Notes: generated by a model not told the origin, from the sequence alone. A stretch of 64,000 nucleotides of DNA from Brevibacillus parabrevis (GCF_003710905.1 NZ_RHHV01000023.1:62001-126000), one strand, 5' to 3'. Counted from the stretch's first letter, positions 1 through 8,593 are shown. Program-made: numbers and translations.

Positions 1-79
1 GCTCGTCCACGATCCGCTGCGCACCGAATCCGAGCAAGGAAACTTGATGGGGATCTCGTCCAAATGATCGGGTCTGCAT
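1..79 (-). CDS. Aldo/keto reductase, N-terminal fragment (runs off window)
   Basis: An open frame begins at the ATG at 79-77 and runs leftward off the window after 26 codons with no stop. An AAAGGAG ribosome site lies about 11 bases upstream. The start of the peptide (MQTRSFG, then QVSLLGFGAQRIVDE) has the shape of the first beta hairpin and strand of NADPH-dependent aldo/keto reductases, which usually begin MxxRxFGxTGxxVSxLGxG. The catalytic Asp, Tyr, Lys and His lie outside the window, so activity and substrate cannot be judged. Confidence 0.6.
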   Translation of the reverse strand, partial: MQTRSFGRDPHQVSLLGFGAQRIVDE

Positions 80-102
80 GCTGGTGGTTGCTCCTTTCGG
101 AT

Positions 103-133
103 GTAAAACAAGACGCCCGATTCCGAGCGCCTT
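103..133 (-). terminator. Intrinsic terminator after the bacilliredoxin gene
   Basis: On the minus strand a 7-bp stem (AAGGCGC with GCGTCTT, one G-U pair) is followed by GTTTTAC. It lies just downstream of the bacilliredoxin stop codon and upstream of the aldo/keto reductase start. Confidence 0.5.
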
Positions 134-150
134 GTCATGGTCATTGTTGT

Positions 151-579
151 TTATTTGTATGTCTCGTAAGCTGTGGTCAGCAGGTTGGAGATGGTTTGCA
201 GATCGTTGTTCTCGATCTGATGGCGCTCGATCATCGTCATGATTTTGCCGTCCTTCATGATCGCAAAAGACGGAGACGACGGCGCATAGCCTTCAAAATA
301 CTCGCGGGCTTTTGCCGTAGCTTCTTTATCCTGACCTGCGAATACAGTATAGATGTTGTCTGGCTTGGTGGAATGGCCCAAGGAATGAACCACTGCCGGA
401 CGAGCGAGTCCTGCTGCGCAGCCGCATACGGAGTTAACGACTACGAGAGTCAAACCTTTTGCATTCGGCAATGTTTGTTCAACTTCCTCTGCCGTGCGCA
501 GCTCTTGAAATCCGTTGCGGGTCAATTCATCGCGCATCGGTTGAATCACTTGGCTCATATACGCTTCATAAGACATCAT
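151..579 (-). CDS. brxB: Bacilliredoxin, BrxA/BrxB family (YphP/YqiW)
   Basis: This cytosolic thiol-disulfide protein should remove bacillithiol from bacillithiolated proteins. The family's CGC active site is present in NSVCGCAAGLARP, and the family blocks VFAGQDKEATAKAREYF and APSSPS are intact. The length, 142 aa, is usual. An AAAGGAG site supports a start at ATG 579; the adjacent ATG at 576 is equally placed and would give MSYEAYM, the more common N terminus. It is a single gene with its own terminator. It is divergent from nothing; RNase J follows upstream on the same strand, about 90 bases away. Family assignment is confident; the choice of BrxB over BrxA is by resemblance only. Confidence 0.9.
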   Translation of the reverse strand: MMSYEAYMSQVIQPMRDELTRNGFQELRTAEEVEQTLPNAKGLTLVVVNSVCGCAAGLARPAVVHSLGHSTKPDNIYTVFAGQDKEATAKAREYFEGYAPSSPSFAIMKDGKIMTMIERHQIENNDLQTISNLLTTAYETYK

Positions 580-667
580 GGGGCAACCTCTCCTTTGTAT
601 CACGTTTCCATTTACGTATTATTATAACCTGATCGAGCCCTCGCGAGAACGCAGAAGTGCTTTCGTT

Positions 668-2320
668 CTACACTTCCATCAAAATGGTGAGGATCATCGG
701 ATTGCGTCCGGTCTTTTCATAAATAAACGGCTTGATTACTTCATTGATCTGGGATTTCAGCTCAGACCATTCCTTGATCTTCTTGTCGAGCGCTTCCTGG
801 AGGCGCTGGCGAACCAGAAGCGTCGCTTCCTGAATGAGCGACTCAGAACCGCGCACATAGACAAAACCGCGGCTGACGATGTCTGGTCCCGTGAGAATCT
901 TGAAGTTTTTCATATCGAGGCTGACGACGACGACCATCAGGCCATCTTCCGCCAAATGCTTGCGGTCGCGCAGAACGATGTTGCCTACGTCTCCGATGCC
1001 GCTGCCGTCGATCAGCACGATTCCGGCGTGCACCTTGCTGAGCCATGCCTTTTCACGGTTGCAGTTCAGCACTTCCCCGTTGTCCATGAGGAAAATGTTG
1101 CTCTCGTCAATTCCTACTTGCTGCGCCAGCTTGGAGTGCGTCTTCAGCATCCGGTATTCACCGTGAATCGGAATGAAGTATTTCGGACGAATGAAGTTGA
1201 GCATGAGTTTCAGTTCTTCGCTGCTTCCGTGTCCAGACGCGTGAATGTCAAACACGTGACTGAGCACGACGTTTGCGCCTGCCCGGTACAGCTTGTCTAT
1301 CGTCCGGCTGACATTGATCGTGTTGCCCGGAATCGGCGAAGCAGAGATGATCACCGTGTCTTCCGGATAGATCGACACAGTGCGGTGCGATCCGGAAGCA
1401 ATCCGGGTCAGCGCCGCCATCGGCTCGCCTTGACTTCCCGTGCAAATAATCAGCACCTGATTGTCTGCGTAGTTGTCAATGTGCTTGATATCAATCAGCA
1501 TACCCTCAGGCATCTGGATGTAGCCCAGTTCTTGTCCAATCAGGAACACTTTTTCCATGCTGCGGCCGATGACCGCGACTTTGCGGTTGCACTGTTCAGC
1601 GGCATCTACCACTTGTTGCAGACGATGCACGTTGGACGCGAATGTAGCCAGGATGATGCGACCGCGCGCTTTGCGCACCACATCGAGAATCCCCTCGCCA
1701 ACTGTGCGCTCTGACATGGTGAAGCCGTAGCGCTCACTGTTTGTACTATCGGAAAGCAAAGCCAAAACGTCGCCACTCGCGCCGAGTTTGGCAATTTTGC
1801 CGTACTCTGTGGTCTGTCCGACTGGAGTCATATCAAATTTGAAGTCGCCTGTATGGATAACCATGCCTTCAGGCGTGTGGAGCACAACCCCGAGCGAATC
1901 CGGGATGCTGTGATTCGTACGGAAGAAAGTCGCTTTCAGTCGATTGAACGGAATTTCCGTATCTTCCGAGATCGGAATCATCTTCACGTCATTTTGCATG
2001 CGATGCTCTTCCAGCTTCGCCTTGACCAAGCCCAGGGTCAGACGACCACCGTAGATCGGCACGTTAATTTGTTTGAAAATATAAGGAATCGCTCCGATGT
2101 GATCCTCATGTCCGTGCGTTAACAAAAGTGCTTTAATCTTGTGCTGGTTGTCCACCAAATAGGAAATATCGGGGATGACCAGGTCGATACCGAACATTTC
2201 ATTTTCGGGGAACTTCACCCCGCAGTCAATGATGATAATTTCATCCTCATACTCGACGCAATACATATTTTTTCCGATCTCGCCGAGGCCGCCCATTGCG
2301 AAAATCTTAACGTCGCTCAA
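668..2320 (-). CDS. rnjA: Ribonuclease J (beta-CASP metallo-ribonuclease)
   Basis: RNase J is a dual endonuclease and 5'-to-3' exonuclease for mRNA decay and rRNA maturation. The metallo-beta-lactamase motif THGHEDH is complete, so this is a catalytic copy and not RNase J2, where HGHDEN is degenerate. HTGDFKFD, the beta-CASP block ATFASNVHRLQQV, ASGHG and PIHGEYRM are all present, and the protein ends MILTILMEV as the family does. The longest frame starts at ATG 2341, but a perfect TAGGAGGA lies inside it, 7 bases before a TTG at 2320. That TTG is the better start (550 aa, MSDVKIF). An extended -10 (TGTTACAAT on the minus strand, 2383-2391) is a possible promoter. J1 versus J2-like paralogy is not settled beyond the active-site argument. 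Confidence 0.9.
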   Translation of the reverse strand: MSDVKIFAMGGLGEIGKNMYCVEYEDEIIIIDCGVKFPENEMFGIDLVIPDISYLVDNQHKIKALLLTHGHEDHIGAIPYIFKQINVPIYGGRLTLGLVKAKLEEHRMQNDVKMIPISEDTEIPFNRLKATFFRTNHSIPDSLGVVLHTPEGMVIHTGDFKFDMTPVGQTTEYGKIAKLGASGDVLALLSDSTNSERYGFTMSERTVGEGILDVVRKARGRIILATFASNVHRLQQVVDAAEQCNRKVAVIGRSMEKVFLIGQELGYIQMPEGMLIDIKHIDNYADNQVLIICTGSQGEPMAALTRIASGSHRTVSIYPEDTVIISASPIPGNTINVSRTIDKLYRAGANVVLSHVFDIHASGHGSSEELKLMLNFIRPKYFIPIHGEYRMLKTHSKLAQQVGIDESNIFLMDNGEVLNCNREKAWLSKVHAGIVLIDGSGIGDVGNIVLRDRKHLAEDGLMVVVVSLDMKNFKILTGPDIVSRGFVYVRGSESLIQEATLLVRQRLQEALDKKIKEWSELKSQINEVIKPFIYEKTGRNPMILTILMEV

Positions 2321-2627
2321 ACTCTTTCCTCCTAACTTCATCGTGCATGATTTTGGGAACCCGAACCAAGCATGCCATTCTTATTGTAACACAACGCGAG
2401 GCGTTCGTTTCATCCTGTCTTGTTAATTCCACACATTCATCTTCGGTCAATATTAGAAAACTGATACGCGGTATCTCCAACTCGAGCAAAAGCTGGGCAT
2501 CAAGCGACTGCTCCGGCCGCAAGCCCCCTTTTGCACGTGTAAGGATTTTCTACGAATGACCGCTTTAAAAAGACTTCAGACTACATGGCAAGCCCGTTTT
2601 CCAACACGAAAAAGGAGAGCCTCCGCC

Positions 2628-2966
2628 ATGCATTCTTCCATGAACATGTTCCTCACGCGCAGCTTTCTCGCTACACTGGCCGCAAGTTTGCTGCTGTTCT
2701 TTTTCCAGTATGCCCCAGCAAATGCCCAGCCGCCATATGCCAAATGGGGCAGATTGGCGATGCAGGAAACGATGCAAAAATATCCGCACGCGCAAATCGT
2801 AGACTATTTGCATGTCGGGCGCATAGCAAAAACGCCCACCACGTCAGAGGAGACGTTCAAGCTCTTGCTCCAGCAGGGCAATCGCAGGTGGGCGCTTCTT
2901 GTGCATATTGAATTTGAAAACCAAACGGAACGAGTCGTGAACATCACGTACGAAGAAACCGTCTGA
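2628..2966 (+). CDS. Secreted DUF3889 (YqzG-like) protein
   Basis: This 112-aa protein has an N-terminal hydrophobic segment of about 20 residues ending in PANAQ, read as a signal peptide. It is followed by a domain with KWGRLAMQETMQKYPHAQIVDYLHVG and VNITYEE, which resembles Bacillus YqzG/YdhI (DUF3889), a family of unknown function. AAGGAG lies 10 bases before ATG 2628; a second in-frame ATG at 2640 is possible. The gene stops 2 bases before the convergent SCO gene, so their 3' ends abut. No function is claimed beyond export. Confidence 0.75.
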   Translation: MHSSMNMFLTRSFLATLAASLLLFFFQYAPANAQPPYAKWGRLAMQETMQKYPHAQIVDYLHVGRIAKTPTTSEETFKLLLQQGNRRWALLVHIEFENQTERVVNITYEETV

Positions 2967-2968
2967 GT

Positions 2969-3592
2969 CTAGTCAGCGAGCTGTTCCATTTCTTTCATCA
3001 TTTGCTCCATGTCCATGTCCGCCGCCATGCCGTAAGCACGGCGCATGTTGCCGTCACCGTCGACGAGGAACATGCGTGCGGTGTGGGCAAAAGAACCGTC
3101 AGGCTGCTTCAGTACCGCGATCCCGAAGTCTTTCGTTACTTTTTCCACCGCCTGGGCATCTCCGCGCAAAAACTTCCAGCCGCTTTGATCAGCCTTGAAC
3201 TTCGCTGCATACTGCTGCAAAACCTCAGCCGTATCAAAGTCGGGGTCGAAGGTGATCGAGACAAACTCAACCTTGTCGCCGAACAGCTTTTTCTCCTTCA
3301 ACTGATCCTGAAGCTTGGACATGTTGTACGTCGTTGCCGGGCAAATATCAGGGCAATTGGTAAACATGAACTCGACAAGGCGCACCTTGCCTTTGCCTTG
3401 CGAGAACGTATAGGAAGTTCCGTCACTGTTGTCCAACGAAAAGTCCGCGATCGGTTTCATCACCGGAATCGGATCTTTTGCCAAGTATTTGTAGCCGAAC
3501 ACACCTACAATCGCAAGGATAATCAAGCCTGCCAGCACCGTAAACCAATGGCGCTGCAACGCTGACCCTTGTTGCTGTGCTCCTTCACTCAC
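2969..3592 (-). CDS. SCO1/SenC family copper chaperone for cytochrome oxidase
   Basis: This membrane-anchored thioredoxin-like protein helps to load the CuA centre of cytochrome c oxidase. The copper ligands are present: CPDIC in MFTNCPDICPATT (about residue 85-95) and the distal His in FAHTARMFLVD. One transmembrane anchor lies near residues 17-36. The ATG at 3613 has no ribosome site, while AGGGGAGG stands 9 bases before a GTG at 3592, so I place the start there (207 aa). It corresponds to Bacillus YpmQ/BsSco. The window also carries a CuA subunit (53874-54341) that such a chaperone could serve, although the genes are far apart. Confidence 0.88.
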   Translation of the reverse strand: MSEGAQQQGSALQRHWFTVLAGLIILAIVGVFGYKYLAKDPIPVMKPIADFSLDNSDGTSYTFSQGKGKVRLVEFMFTNCPDICPATTYNMSKLQDQLKEKKLFGDKVEFVSITFDPDFDTAEVLQQYAAKFKADQSGWKFLRGDAQAVEKVTKDFGIAVLKQPDGSFAHTARMFLVDGDGNMRRAYGMAADMDMEQMMKEMEQLAD

Positions 3593-3673
3593 GATTTCCT
3601 GCCTCCCCTGCACATCTCATGCGCCATCCCGCTTTGCTTGCAGCGGCGAGCAGCGCACATTTTCTCTGTCTTT

Positions 3674-3985
3674 CTAGACTTCTTTTTCCCCAGGCCATGC
3701 CAGCATTCCGCCAACCATATTGGCAGCGTCAAAGCCAAGCTCACACAAATATTCAGTTGCCCGGTGGCTGCGTGCGCCGCTTCGGCACACCATGATGACC
3801 GGAATGTCTTTGTCCAGCTCGTCGGTGCGATGCGGCAAAAAGCCGAGCGGAATCAGCTTGGCCTCTTTGATATGGCCTTCGTTCCACTCCTCCACCTCGC
3901 GTACATCAATCACCTGAAGCTGTTCTTTTGCCGCGAGCTTTTCCAGCAGCTCTTGTGGTGTAATTTCCTTCACGCCATGGCTCAT
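3674..3985 (-). CDS. Single-domain rhodanese-like protein
   Basis: This 103-aa cytosolic protein is one rhodanese domain. Its active loop is CRSGARS, with a catalytic Cys and six-residue loop typical of sulfurtransferases that carry persulfide sulfur. VIDVREVEEWNEGHI and MVGGMLAW are standard family blocks. AGGAGG lies 10 bases before ATG 3985. It reads in the same direction as the SCO gene downstream, 81 bases apart, so the two may be cotranscribed. The acceptor of the sulfur is unknown. Confidence 0.88.
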   Translation of the reverse strand: MSHGVKEITPQELLEKLAAKEQLQVIDVREVEEWNEGHIKEAKLIPLGFLPHRTDELDKDIPVIMVCRSGARSHRATEYLCELGFDAANMVGGMLAWPGEKEV

Positions 3986-4258
3986 CGCGTTTTTTCCTCC
4001 TATATGTACAATCGTTTAGTCGTTTTCTGCCATTTCCATCATATCATAGGCCCCAGGCGTTTTCTAACGGCGGGAGCTGCGAAAGCGCCGAGATATAGGG
4101 GCAATTTTGTGACAGCAAGGCTCGGTTGCTTGCAAGTTCAGAGAATTTACAAAAATGACCATAAAATTATAAAATTACAAGTAAAAAACCATGTCTGCCA
4201 GTTCATGAAAAAGAACGCTGATAATTGATGAAGCTTAGCGTGAGGGGGAGTTATTTCT

Positions 4259-4447
4259 ATGATGTATGTCCTTGGAATTTTGGCTGTTTGCACTCTGGCT
4301 GCGGTCCTCTTGTATGCCAAAAAAGGAAAACAATCTCGTAAGGCAACTCATTTGGTTTCAGATGAAGGAAACCCTCATACAAACCATGTAAACAGAGCTT
4401 ACCAGACAGGCTCTCTGGATCTTATGGGCAACAGCATGAACGGGTAA
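4259..4447 (+). CDS. Small single-pass membrane protein, unknown function
   Basis: A 62-aa frame starts at tandem ATGs (4259, 4262) after GAGGGGGAG with 8-11 bases of spacing. Residues 3-20 are hydrophobic (YVLGILAVCTLAAVLLYA), then comes KKGKQSRK, which predicts one membrane helix with a positive cytoplasmic side and a short polar tail. I do not recognise a family. It stands alone between the rhodanese gene and the SAM riboswitch promoter. Confidence 0.5.
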   Translation: MMYVLGILAVCTLAAVLLYAKKGKQSRKATHLVSDEGNPHTNHVNRAYQTGSLDLMGNSMNG

Positions 4448-4494
4448 ATCTTTAAAATCCACAAAATCCACCCCGATAACTTAATCATTTGATG

Positions 4495-4524
4495 TTGACA
4501 GCGAAGTATGGTTTTTCATACAAT
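4495..4524 (+). promoter_or_regulatory. Sigma-A promoter of the SAM-riboswitch transcript
   Basis: TTGACA at 4495-4500 and TACAAT at 4519-4524 are separated by 18 bases. Transcription should begin near 4531, about 20 bases before the aptamer. Confidence 0.75.
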
Positions 4525-4546
4525 TATGACAACAACTGAAAGCTAC

Positions 4547-4660
4547 ATTTTCATCAAGAGCGGTGGAGGGACAGGCCCTATGAAACCCGGCAACCAGCAA
4601 GCGAGTCTTGCGCGGTGCTAATTCCTGCAGAATCCATAGATTCTGAGAGATGAACGCACA
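4547..4660 (+). ncRNA. SAM-I (S-box) riboswitch aptamer
   Basis: The S-box core is readable: ATCAAGAGCGGTGGAGGGA, then GGCCCTATGAAACCCGGCAAC, GGTGCTAATTCC and TGAGAGATGA, in the right order and spacing. S-adenosylmethionine binding to this class stabilises P1 and lets a downstream terminator form. Here the terminator (4672-4710) and an O-acetylhomoserine sulfhydrylase gene follow at once, as expected for methionine-pathway control. Confidence 0.95.
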
Positions 4661-4671
4661 CCCGTGCATAG

Positions 4672-4710
4672 CCGGAGCCTTCTTCTACTCAGGAGAACGC
4701 TCCGTTTTTT
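4672..4710 (+). terminator. Expression-platform terminator of the SAM riboswitch
   Basis: CGGAGC pairs with GCTCCG, the inner TTCTTC pairs with GGAGAA, and seven T follow. Transcription should stop here when SAM is bound, before the coding region at 4747. Confidence 0.88.
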
Positions 4711-4746
4711 TATTTCCTTACCCCCATATAAAAAGGAGAGATGATC

Positions 4747-6048
4747 ATGTCTGACCAACAACAATGGAAACCGGAAACGCTCGCCGTACACGGCGGACAG
4801 GAGGTAGACCCGGTAACAGGCTCGCGCGCGGTTCCGATCTACCAAACGACTTCCTACGTCTTCCGTGACACGGAGCATGCTGCCAACCTGTTTGCTTTGA
4901 AAGAGTTCGGCAACATCTACACGCGCATCATGAATCCGACCCAAGACGCATTTGAAAAGCGCGTCTCTCTGCTCGAAGGCGGCATAGGTGCGCTGGCAAC
5001 CTCTTCCGGTCAGGCAGCCATCACCTTCTCGATTTTGAATATTGCGCAAGCGGGCGACGAGATTGTCGCATCTAGCAGTTTGTATGGCGGGACGTACAAC
5101 CTTTTTGCCCATACGCTGCCACGCCTGGGCATCAAAGTACACTTTGTGGATCAGTCCAATCCGGACAACTTCCGCGCGTTCATCAACGATAATACCAAGG
5201 CGCTCTTTTGCGAGACGATCGGCAACCCTCGCATCGACGTGGCCGACTTGCAGGCAATTGCGGACATCGCGCACGAAAACGGCGTGCCGCTGATTGTCGA
5301 CAATACATTCGCTTCGCCAATCCTGACCCGTCCGTTCGAGCACGGAGCCGATATTGTCGTTCACTCCACGACCAAATTCATCGGCGGACACGGCACGGCG
5401 ATTGGCGGCATTATCGTAGATTCCGGCAAATTCGACTGGAACAACGGCAAATTCCCTGGTCTGACGACGCCAGACCCAAGCTATCACGGAGTCGTTTATA
5501 CAGAAGCAGTCGGCCCGCTCGCCTACATCATCAAAGCGCGCGTGCAACTGCAACGCGACATCGGCGCTGCCGTAGCTCCTATCAACTCTTTCCTGTTCCT
5601 GCAAGGTCTGGAGACACTCCACCTGCGCATGGAGCGCCACAGCCAAAACGCACTCGCGGTAGCGAAATTCCTCGCCGAGCATCCGGCAGTGGAATGGGTC
5701 AGCTACCCAGGTCTTGAAGGCGACGCCAACTACGCACTCGCGCAAAAATATTTGCCAAAAGGCGCTGGCGCCATCCTCACCTTCGGCATCCGCGGCGGCG
5801 TGCAAGCAGGCAAAACATTGATCGAATCCGTGAAACTCTTCTCTCATTTGGCAAACGTAGGCGACTCCAAGTCGCTCGTTATCCATCCGGCGAGCACGAC
5901 GCACCAGCAAATGAACGAAGCGGAACAATTAACGGCAGGAGTAACTCCCGGATTGATCCGTCTGTCTGTCGGAACAGAGGCGATCGAAGACATCATCGGC
6001 GATTTGAAGCAAGCTTTGGAAGCAGCTGTTGCCGTGAGCAAGGTATAG
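4747..6048 (+). CDS. metY: O-acetylhomoserine sulfhydrylase (homocysteine synthase)
   Basis: This PLP enzyme makes homocysteine from O-acetylhomoserine and sulfide. It is 433 aa, of the Cys/Met-metabolism PLP family, and starts MSDQQQWKPETLAVHGGQ. The Schiff-base lysine is in HSTTKFIGGHGT, the cofactor Asp in IVDNTFASP, and the C-terminal ESVKLFSHLANVGDSKSL and HPASTTH blocks are typical of MetY. An ATG at 4741 is only 2 bases from AAGGAG, whereas ATG 4747 has 8, so 4747 is chosen. The upstream SAM-I riboswitch supports the methionine role. It forms a one-gene unit with a strong terminator. Confidence 0.93.
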   Translation: MSDQQQWKPETLAVHGGQEVDPVTGSRAVPIYQTTSYVFRDTEHAANLFALKEFGNIYTRIMNPTQDAFEKRVSLLEGGIGALATSSGQAAITFSILNIAQAGDEIVASSSLYGGTYNLFAHTLPRLGIKVHFVDQSNPDNFRAFINDNTKALFCETIGNPRIDVADLQAIADIAHENGVPLIVDNTFASPILTRPFEHGADIVVHSTTKFIGGHGTAIGGIIVDSGKFDWNNGKFPGLTTPDPSYHGVVYTEAVGPLAYIIKARVQLQRDIGAAVAPINSFLFLQGLETLHLRMERHSQNALAVAKFLAEHPAVEWVSYPGLEGDANYALAQKYLPKGAGAILTFGIRGGVQAGKTLIESVKLFSHLANVGDSKSLVIHPASTTHQQMNEAEQLTAGVTPGLIRLSVGTEAIEDIIGDLKQALEAAVAVSKV

Positions 6049-6085
6049 GTTTTCCTACAACACCATACCTTTTCATTCAAGCGAA

Positions 6086-6132
6086 AACGAAAAAACCACT
6101 CTCGTCAGGGAAGTGGTTTTTTCGTTTTTTTG
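6086..6132 (+). terminator. Terminator of metY
   Basis: A 15-bp perfect stem, AACGAAAAAACCACT (6086-6100) with AGTGGTTTTTTCGTT (6112-6126), is followed by six T. The A-rich 5' arm also makes it usable on the other strand. Confidence 0.9.
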
Positions 6133-6204
6133 TGTCTTTCACTGGATAGTCTCAACTAAATCAGCAGAGAAAAAAGAACAAATGCGAAAATCATTGAACT
6201 ATTC

Positions 6205-6245
6205 ATTCGAAATAACTTGAATTAACAGTTCGAATATTTTAGAAT
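6205..6245 (+). promoter_or_regulatory. Promoter with an overlapping inverted repeat (likely autoregulatory operator)
   Basis: TTGAAT (6217-6222) and TAGAAT (6240-6245) are 17 bases apart. ATTCGAA (6205-6211) and TTCGAAT (6229-6235) form a perfect inverted repeat whose right half lies inside the spacer and whose left half is just upstream of -35. A repressor bound here would block polymerase. The first gene downstream encodes an ArsR-type regulator, so autoregulation is a reasonable inference. Confidence 0.6.
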
Positions 6246-6282
6246 TTGATCTATGAAAAAAATGGGAAAAGGGTGATCCGCT

Positions 6283-7329
6283 TTGAAAATATGGAACATC
6301 GGCAGTGCACGCACCACCTACCAGCTCGACTTCGCTTGCTCACCGCTTTTTGAAGCCGCACTCGGAATCGCCGTCGCCACTTACGATCAGATTCACCACA
6401 CGCTGGAGCATCCGCCTGAGCACTGGAGCAGCATGCTGAGCGCGCTTCCGCAATCCGTCGAGCTTGAAGTTGATTACGCCAAAAGGCACAACACTTGGAA
6501 GACGTTGCTGCAACTGCTCCACCACCAGCCTTTTGCCGATCTCGAATCGTTTTTGCATGTTGTCAGCGAGCTGTCGGCAGAAGAGTTGCGCTACCACGCC
6601 CTGCCTTTTTTGGGCCAGGAACGACAGCAAGCACGCGAAAATGCCGCGCAGGGCAGCGCAGCAGACGCCGAGCTTTTGCAAGCAGCATGCCGGGACCACC
6701 TCTTTTTTGCAGCGTATATTGCCCATATCACCTCTGTCGATACAAATGAACTGCGCCAGCATCTGCTCACCTTGATGGAAGGCTGGTATCAGACACACAT
6801 CAAGCCGCAAGAAGCCAGCATCCGGCGTATGTTGGAAAAGGATTCGTCGCAAAAGCGCGCGATGCAGGACAAGCTCGATCCTGAAGCACTGGTGGAGTGG
6901 GCAACCGGAGCAAGCTATCCCCCTGAGCCAACCGTCACTCGTGTGCTACTAATCCCCCAAGCGATTTATCGCCCCTGGACGGTGCAGGCCGATGACGCGG
7001 GCACGAAAATTTTTTACTACCCGGTCGCCGATGAAAACATGAGCGAGCACATCGACCCGTACCAGCCGCCGCAGGCTCTGGTGCAAAGCTTCAAGGCGCT
7101 CGGAGACGAGCAGCGGCTCCGCATGGTCAAAATGCTGGCGGAAAAAGAGCTGAGCTTGCAGGAATTGACCGACGTCCTGCAAATGGCAAAATCGACGGTT
7201 CATCACCATTTGTCCATGCTTCGTTCCGCGCGTCTGGTAGAAGCGTCCGGCTCCCGGTTTCGCCTGCGCAGCCAGTCCGTATCCCAGCTTTCCCTCCTGC
7301 TCGATCAGTTTCTGGAAAGGGGATTTTGA
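6283..7329 (+). CDS. ArsR-type transcriptional regulator with long N-terminal domain
   Basis: The 348-aa protein has an ArsR-like winged helix-turn-helix at its C terminus (about residues 255-335: FKALGDEQRLRMVKMLAEKELSL, then KSTVHHHLSMLRSARLV) and a 240-residue helical N-terminal domain. That size class is known among Bacillales ArsR-like regulators beside efflux genes; the ligand is unknown. The TTG start at 6283 follows AAAGGGTGAT. The stop overlaps the ATG of an MFS exporter (TGATG), showing translational coupling, so it probably controls that exporter and itself through the dyad at 6205-6235. A second protein of similar design is at 12247. Confidence 0.82.
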   Translation: MKIWNIGSARTTYQLDFACSPLFEAALGIAVATYDQIHHTLEHPPEHWSSMLSALPQSVELEVDYAKRHNTWKTLLQLLHHQPFADLESFLHVVSELSAEELRYHALPFLGQERQQARENAAQGSAADAELLQAACRDHLFFAAYIAHITSVDTNELRQHLLTLMEGWYQTHIKPQEASIRRMLEKDSSQKRAMQDKLDPEALVEWATGASYPPEPTVTRVLLIPQAIYRPWTVQADDAGTKIFYYPVADENMSEHIDPYQPPQALVQSFKALGDEQRLRMVKMLAEKELSLQELTDVLQMAKSTVHHHLSMLRSARLVEASGSRFRLRSQSVSQLSLLLDQFLERGF

Positions 7330-8537
7330 TGATTCCGCTCTGGAAAAACCGTTCCTACACCTGTATTTTGCTCGGTCAGCTGATCTCCGAGTTTGGCGCA
7401 TCGCTTTCGACGCTGGCAAACAGCTGGTTGCTCTACCAAATCACCGGCTCCCAGACTGCTGTCGGACAAATGTGGCTGCTTTACTTTTTGCCTTCGCTGC
7501 TGGTGCAGCTTGTGGCTGGCCCTTATCTTGACCGCTTTGACAAAAAGCGCGTCATGCTCTTTTCCCAGTGGATGCGCTGTGCGGCTTTCGGCTGTGCTTT
7601 TTTGGCGATTTCCTATGCGCCTGACGCTCTTTGGCCGCTCTATCTGACATCGCTGATCAACGGTCTTGTTCAACCGCTGTACGTGCCAGCGAGCCAATCG
7701 CTGCTCCCGACTCTTGTCAAACAAGAATCGCTGCTGCAAGCCAACTCTTATCTGGACAGTGCCATGCGCATCGCGATGATTGCAGGCCCGCCGCTGGGCG
7801 GGATTCTCGTCGCGAGCATCGGCGGCACACATGTGCTGGGCCTGGTCGCCATCGGGTATGCCGTCAGCGGAGTTTTTCTGCTTTTGTGCGAAAAGACTTC
7901 GGTCCCTCCTGCCAAAACAGCAGAATCATGGCTTTTCATGTTCAAGGCAGGGCTGTCCGTCTTTCGGGAAAAACCGTTTCTCTTCTATTTGAGCCTGTAC
8001 TCCGCACTTGTGCAGTTCGCGGTCGGTGTGACTCTGGTGCTCAATCTGCCGTTTGTGGCGGGCGAGCTGCACGGAACGGCTCTGCATGCGGGATTGTTTT
8101 TGGCAGGCTATCCGTTAGGCTACCTCATCGGAACTTTTCTGGTGCCCAAGCTGTTTAATCATCTGGAGCCCTCTTTAGTCATGCTCGTCTCCTTGGTGGC
8201 AGGCGGGTTGAGCTTTGTCGCTTTAGGCTTCACTCCGTTCATCGAGCTGGCAATCGCCATCGAGCTGTTGGCGGGTGTTACTGCCCCCTTTTTTCAACTG
8301 CACAGCACGCGACTCTATCAACTGCACGTCCCAGCCGGGATGATGGGACGCGTATTCTCAGTGCGTCTGCTGATCGTTCGCACTACAATGCCTATAGGGA
8401 TCTGGCTGGGAGGAACGCTCAGCGACAGCGTCGGCATTCGCCCGCTCTATTTCGCGATCGGTGCGCTGATCGTGGCCGTTTCCATCGGCGGGATTGCTTT
8501 GCAAAAATTTGTAAAATATAGGATATTCCATGTATAA
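7329..8537 (+). CDS. MFS efflux transporter
   Basis: This 402-aa major-facilitator protein has about twelve hydrophobic segments. After the second lies the family loop DRFDKKRVMLFSQW (a D-R-x3-R/K-R motif-A variant), and SLINGLVQPLYVPASQSLLPTLV resembles the macrolide-efflux/enterobactin-exporter branch. ATG 7329 overlaps the regulator's stop codon, and AAAGGGG lies 6 bases upstream. Substrate is not predictable from sequence. The coupling to an ArsR-type regulator suggests an inducible exporter. Confidence 0.82.
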   Translation: MIPLWKNRSYTCILLGQLISEFGASLSTLANSWLLYQITGSQTAVGQMWLLYFLPSLLVQLVAGPYLDRFDKKRVMLFSQWMRCAAFGCAFLAISYAPDALWPLYLTSLINGLVQPLYVPASQSLLPTLVKQESLLQANSYLDSAMRIAMIAGPPLGGILVASIGGTHVLGLVAIGYAVSGVFLLLCEKTSVPPAKTAESWLFMFKAGLSVFREKPFLFYLSLYSALVQFAVGVTLVLNLPFVAGELHGTALHAGLFLAGYPLGYLIGTFLVPKLFNHLEPSLVMLVSLVAGGLSFVALGFTPFIELAIAIELLAGVTAPFFQLHSTRLYQLHVPAGMMGRVFSVRLLIVRTTMPIGIWLGGTLSDSVGIRPLYFAIGALIVAVSIGGIALQKFVKYRIFHV

Positions 8538-8538
8538 T
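8509..8538 (+). promoter_or_regulatory. Promoter of the MoxR operon, inside the end of the MFS gene
   Basis: TTGTAA (8509-8514) and TATAAT (8533-8538) are separated by 18 bases and overlap the last codons and stop of the MFS gene. The MoxR operon can therefore be transcribed independently. Confidence 0.6.
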
Positions 8539-8593
8539 GAAATGCGTGGAAATGACATCACCCCATACCCTATCTACATAAAGGAGAAATCTC

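Noticed and set aside
578..1714. 378-aa plus-strand ORF
   Set aside because: It is antisense to RNase J, has no ribosome site and shows the His/Arg/Phe-rich composition of a shadow frame.
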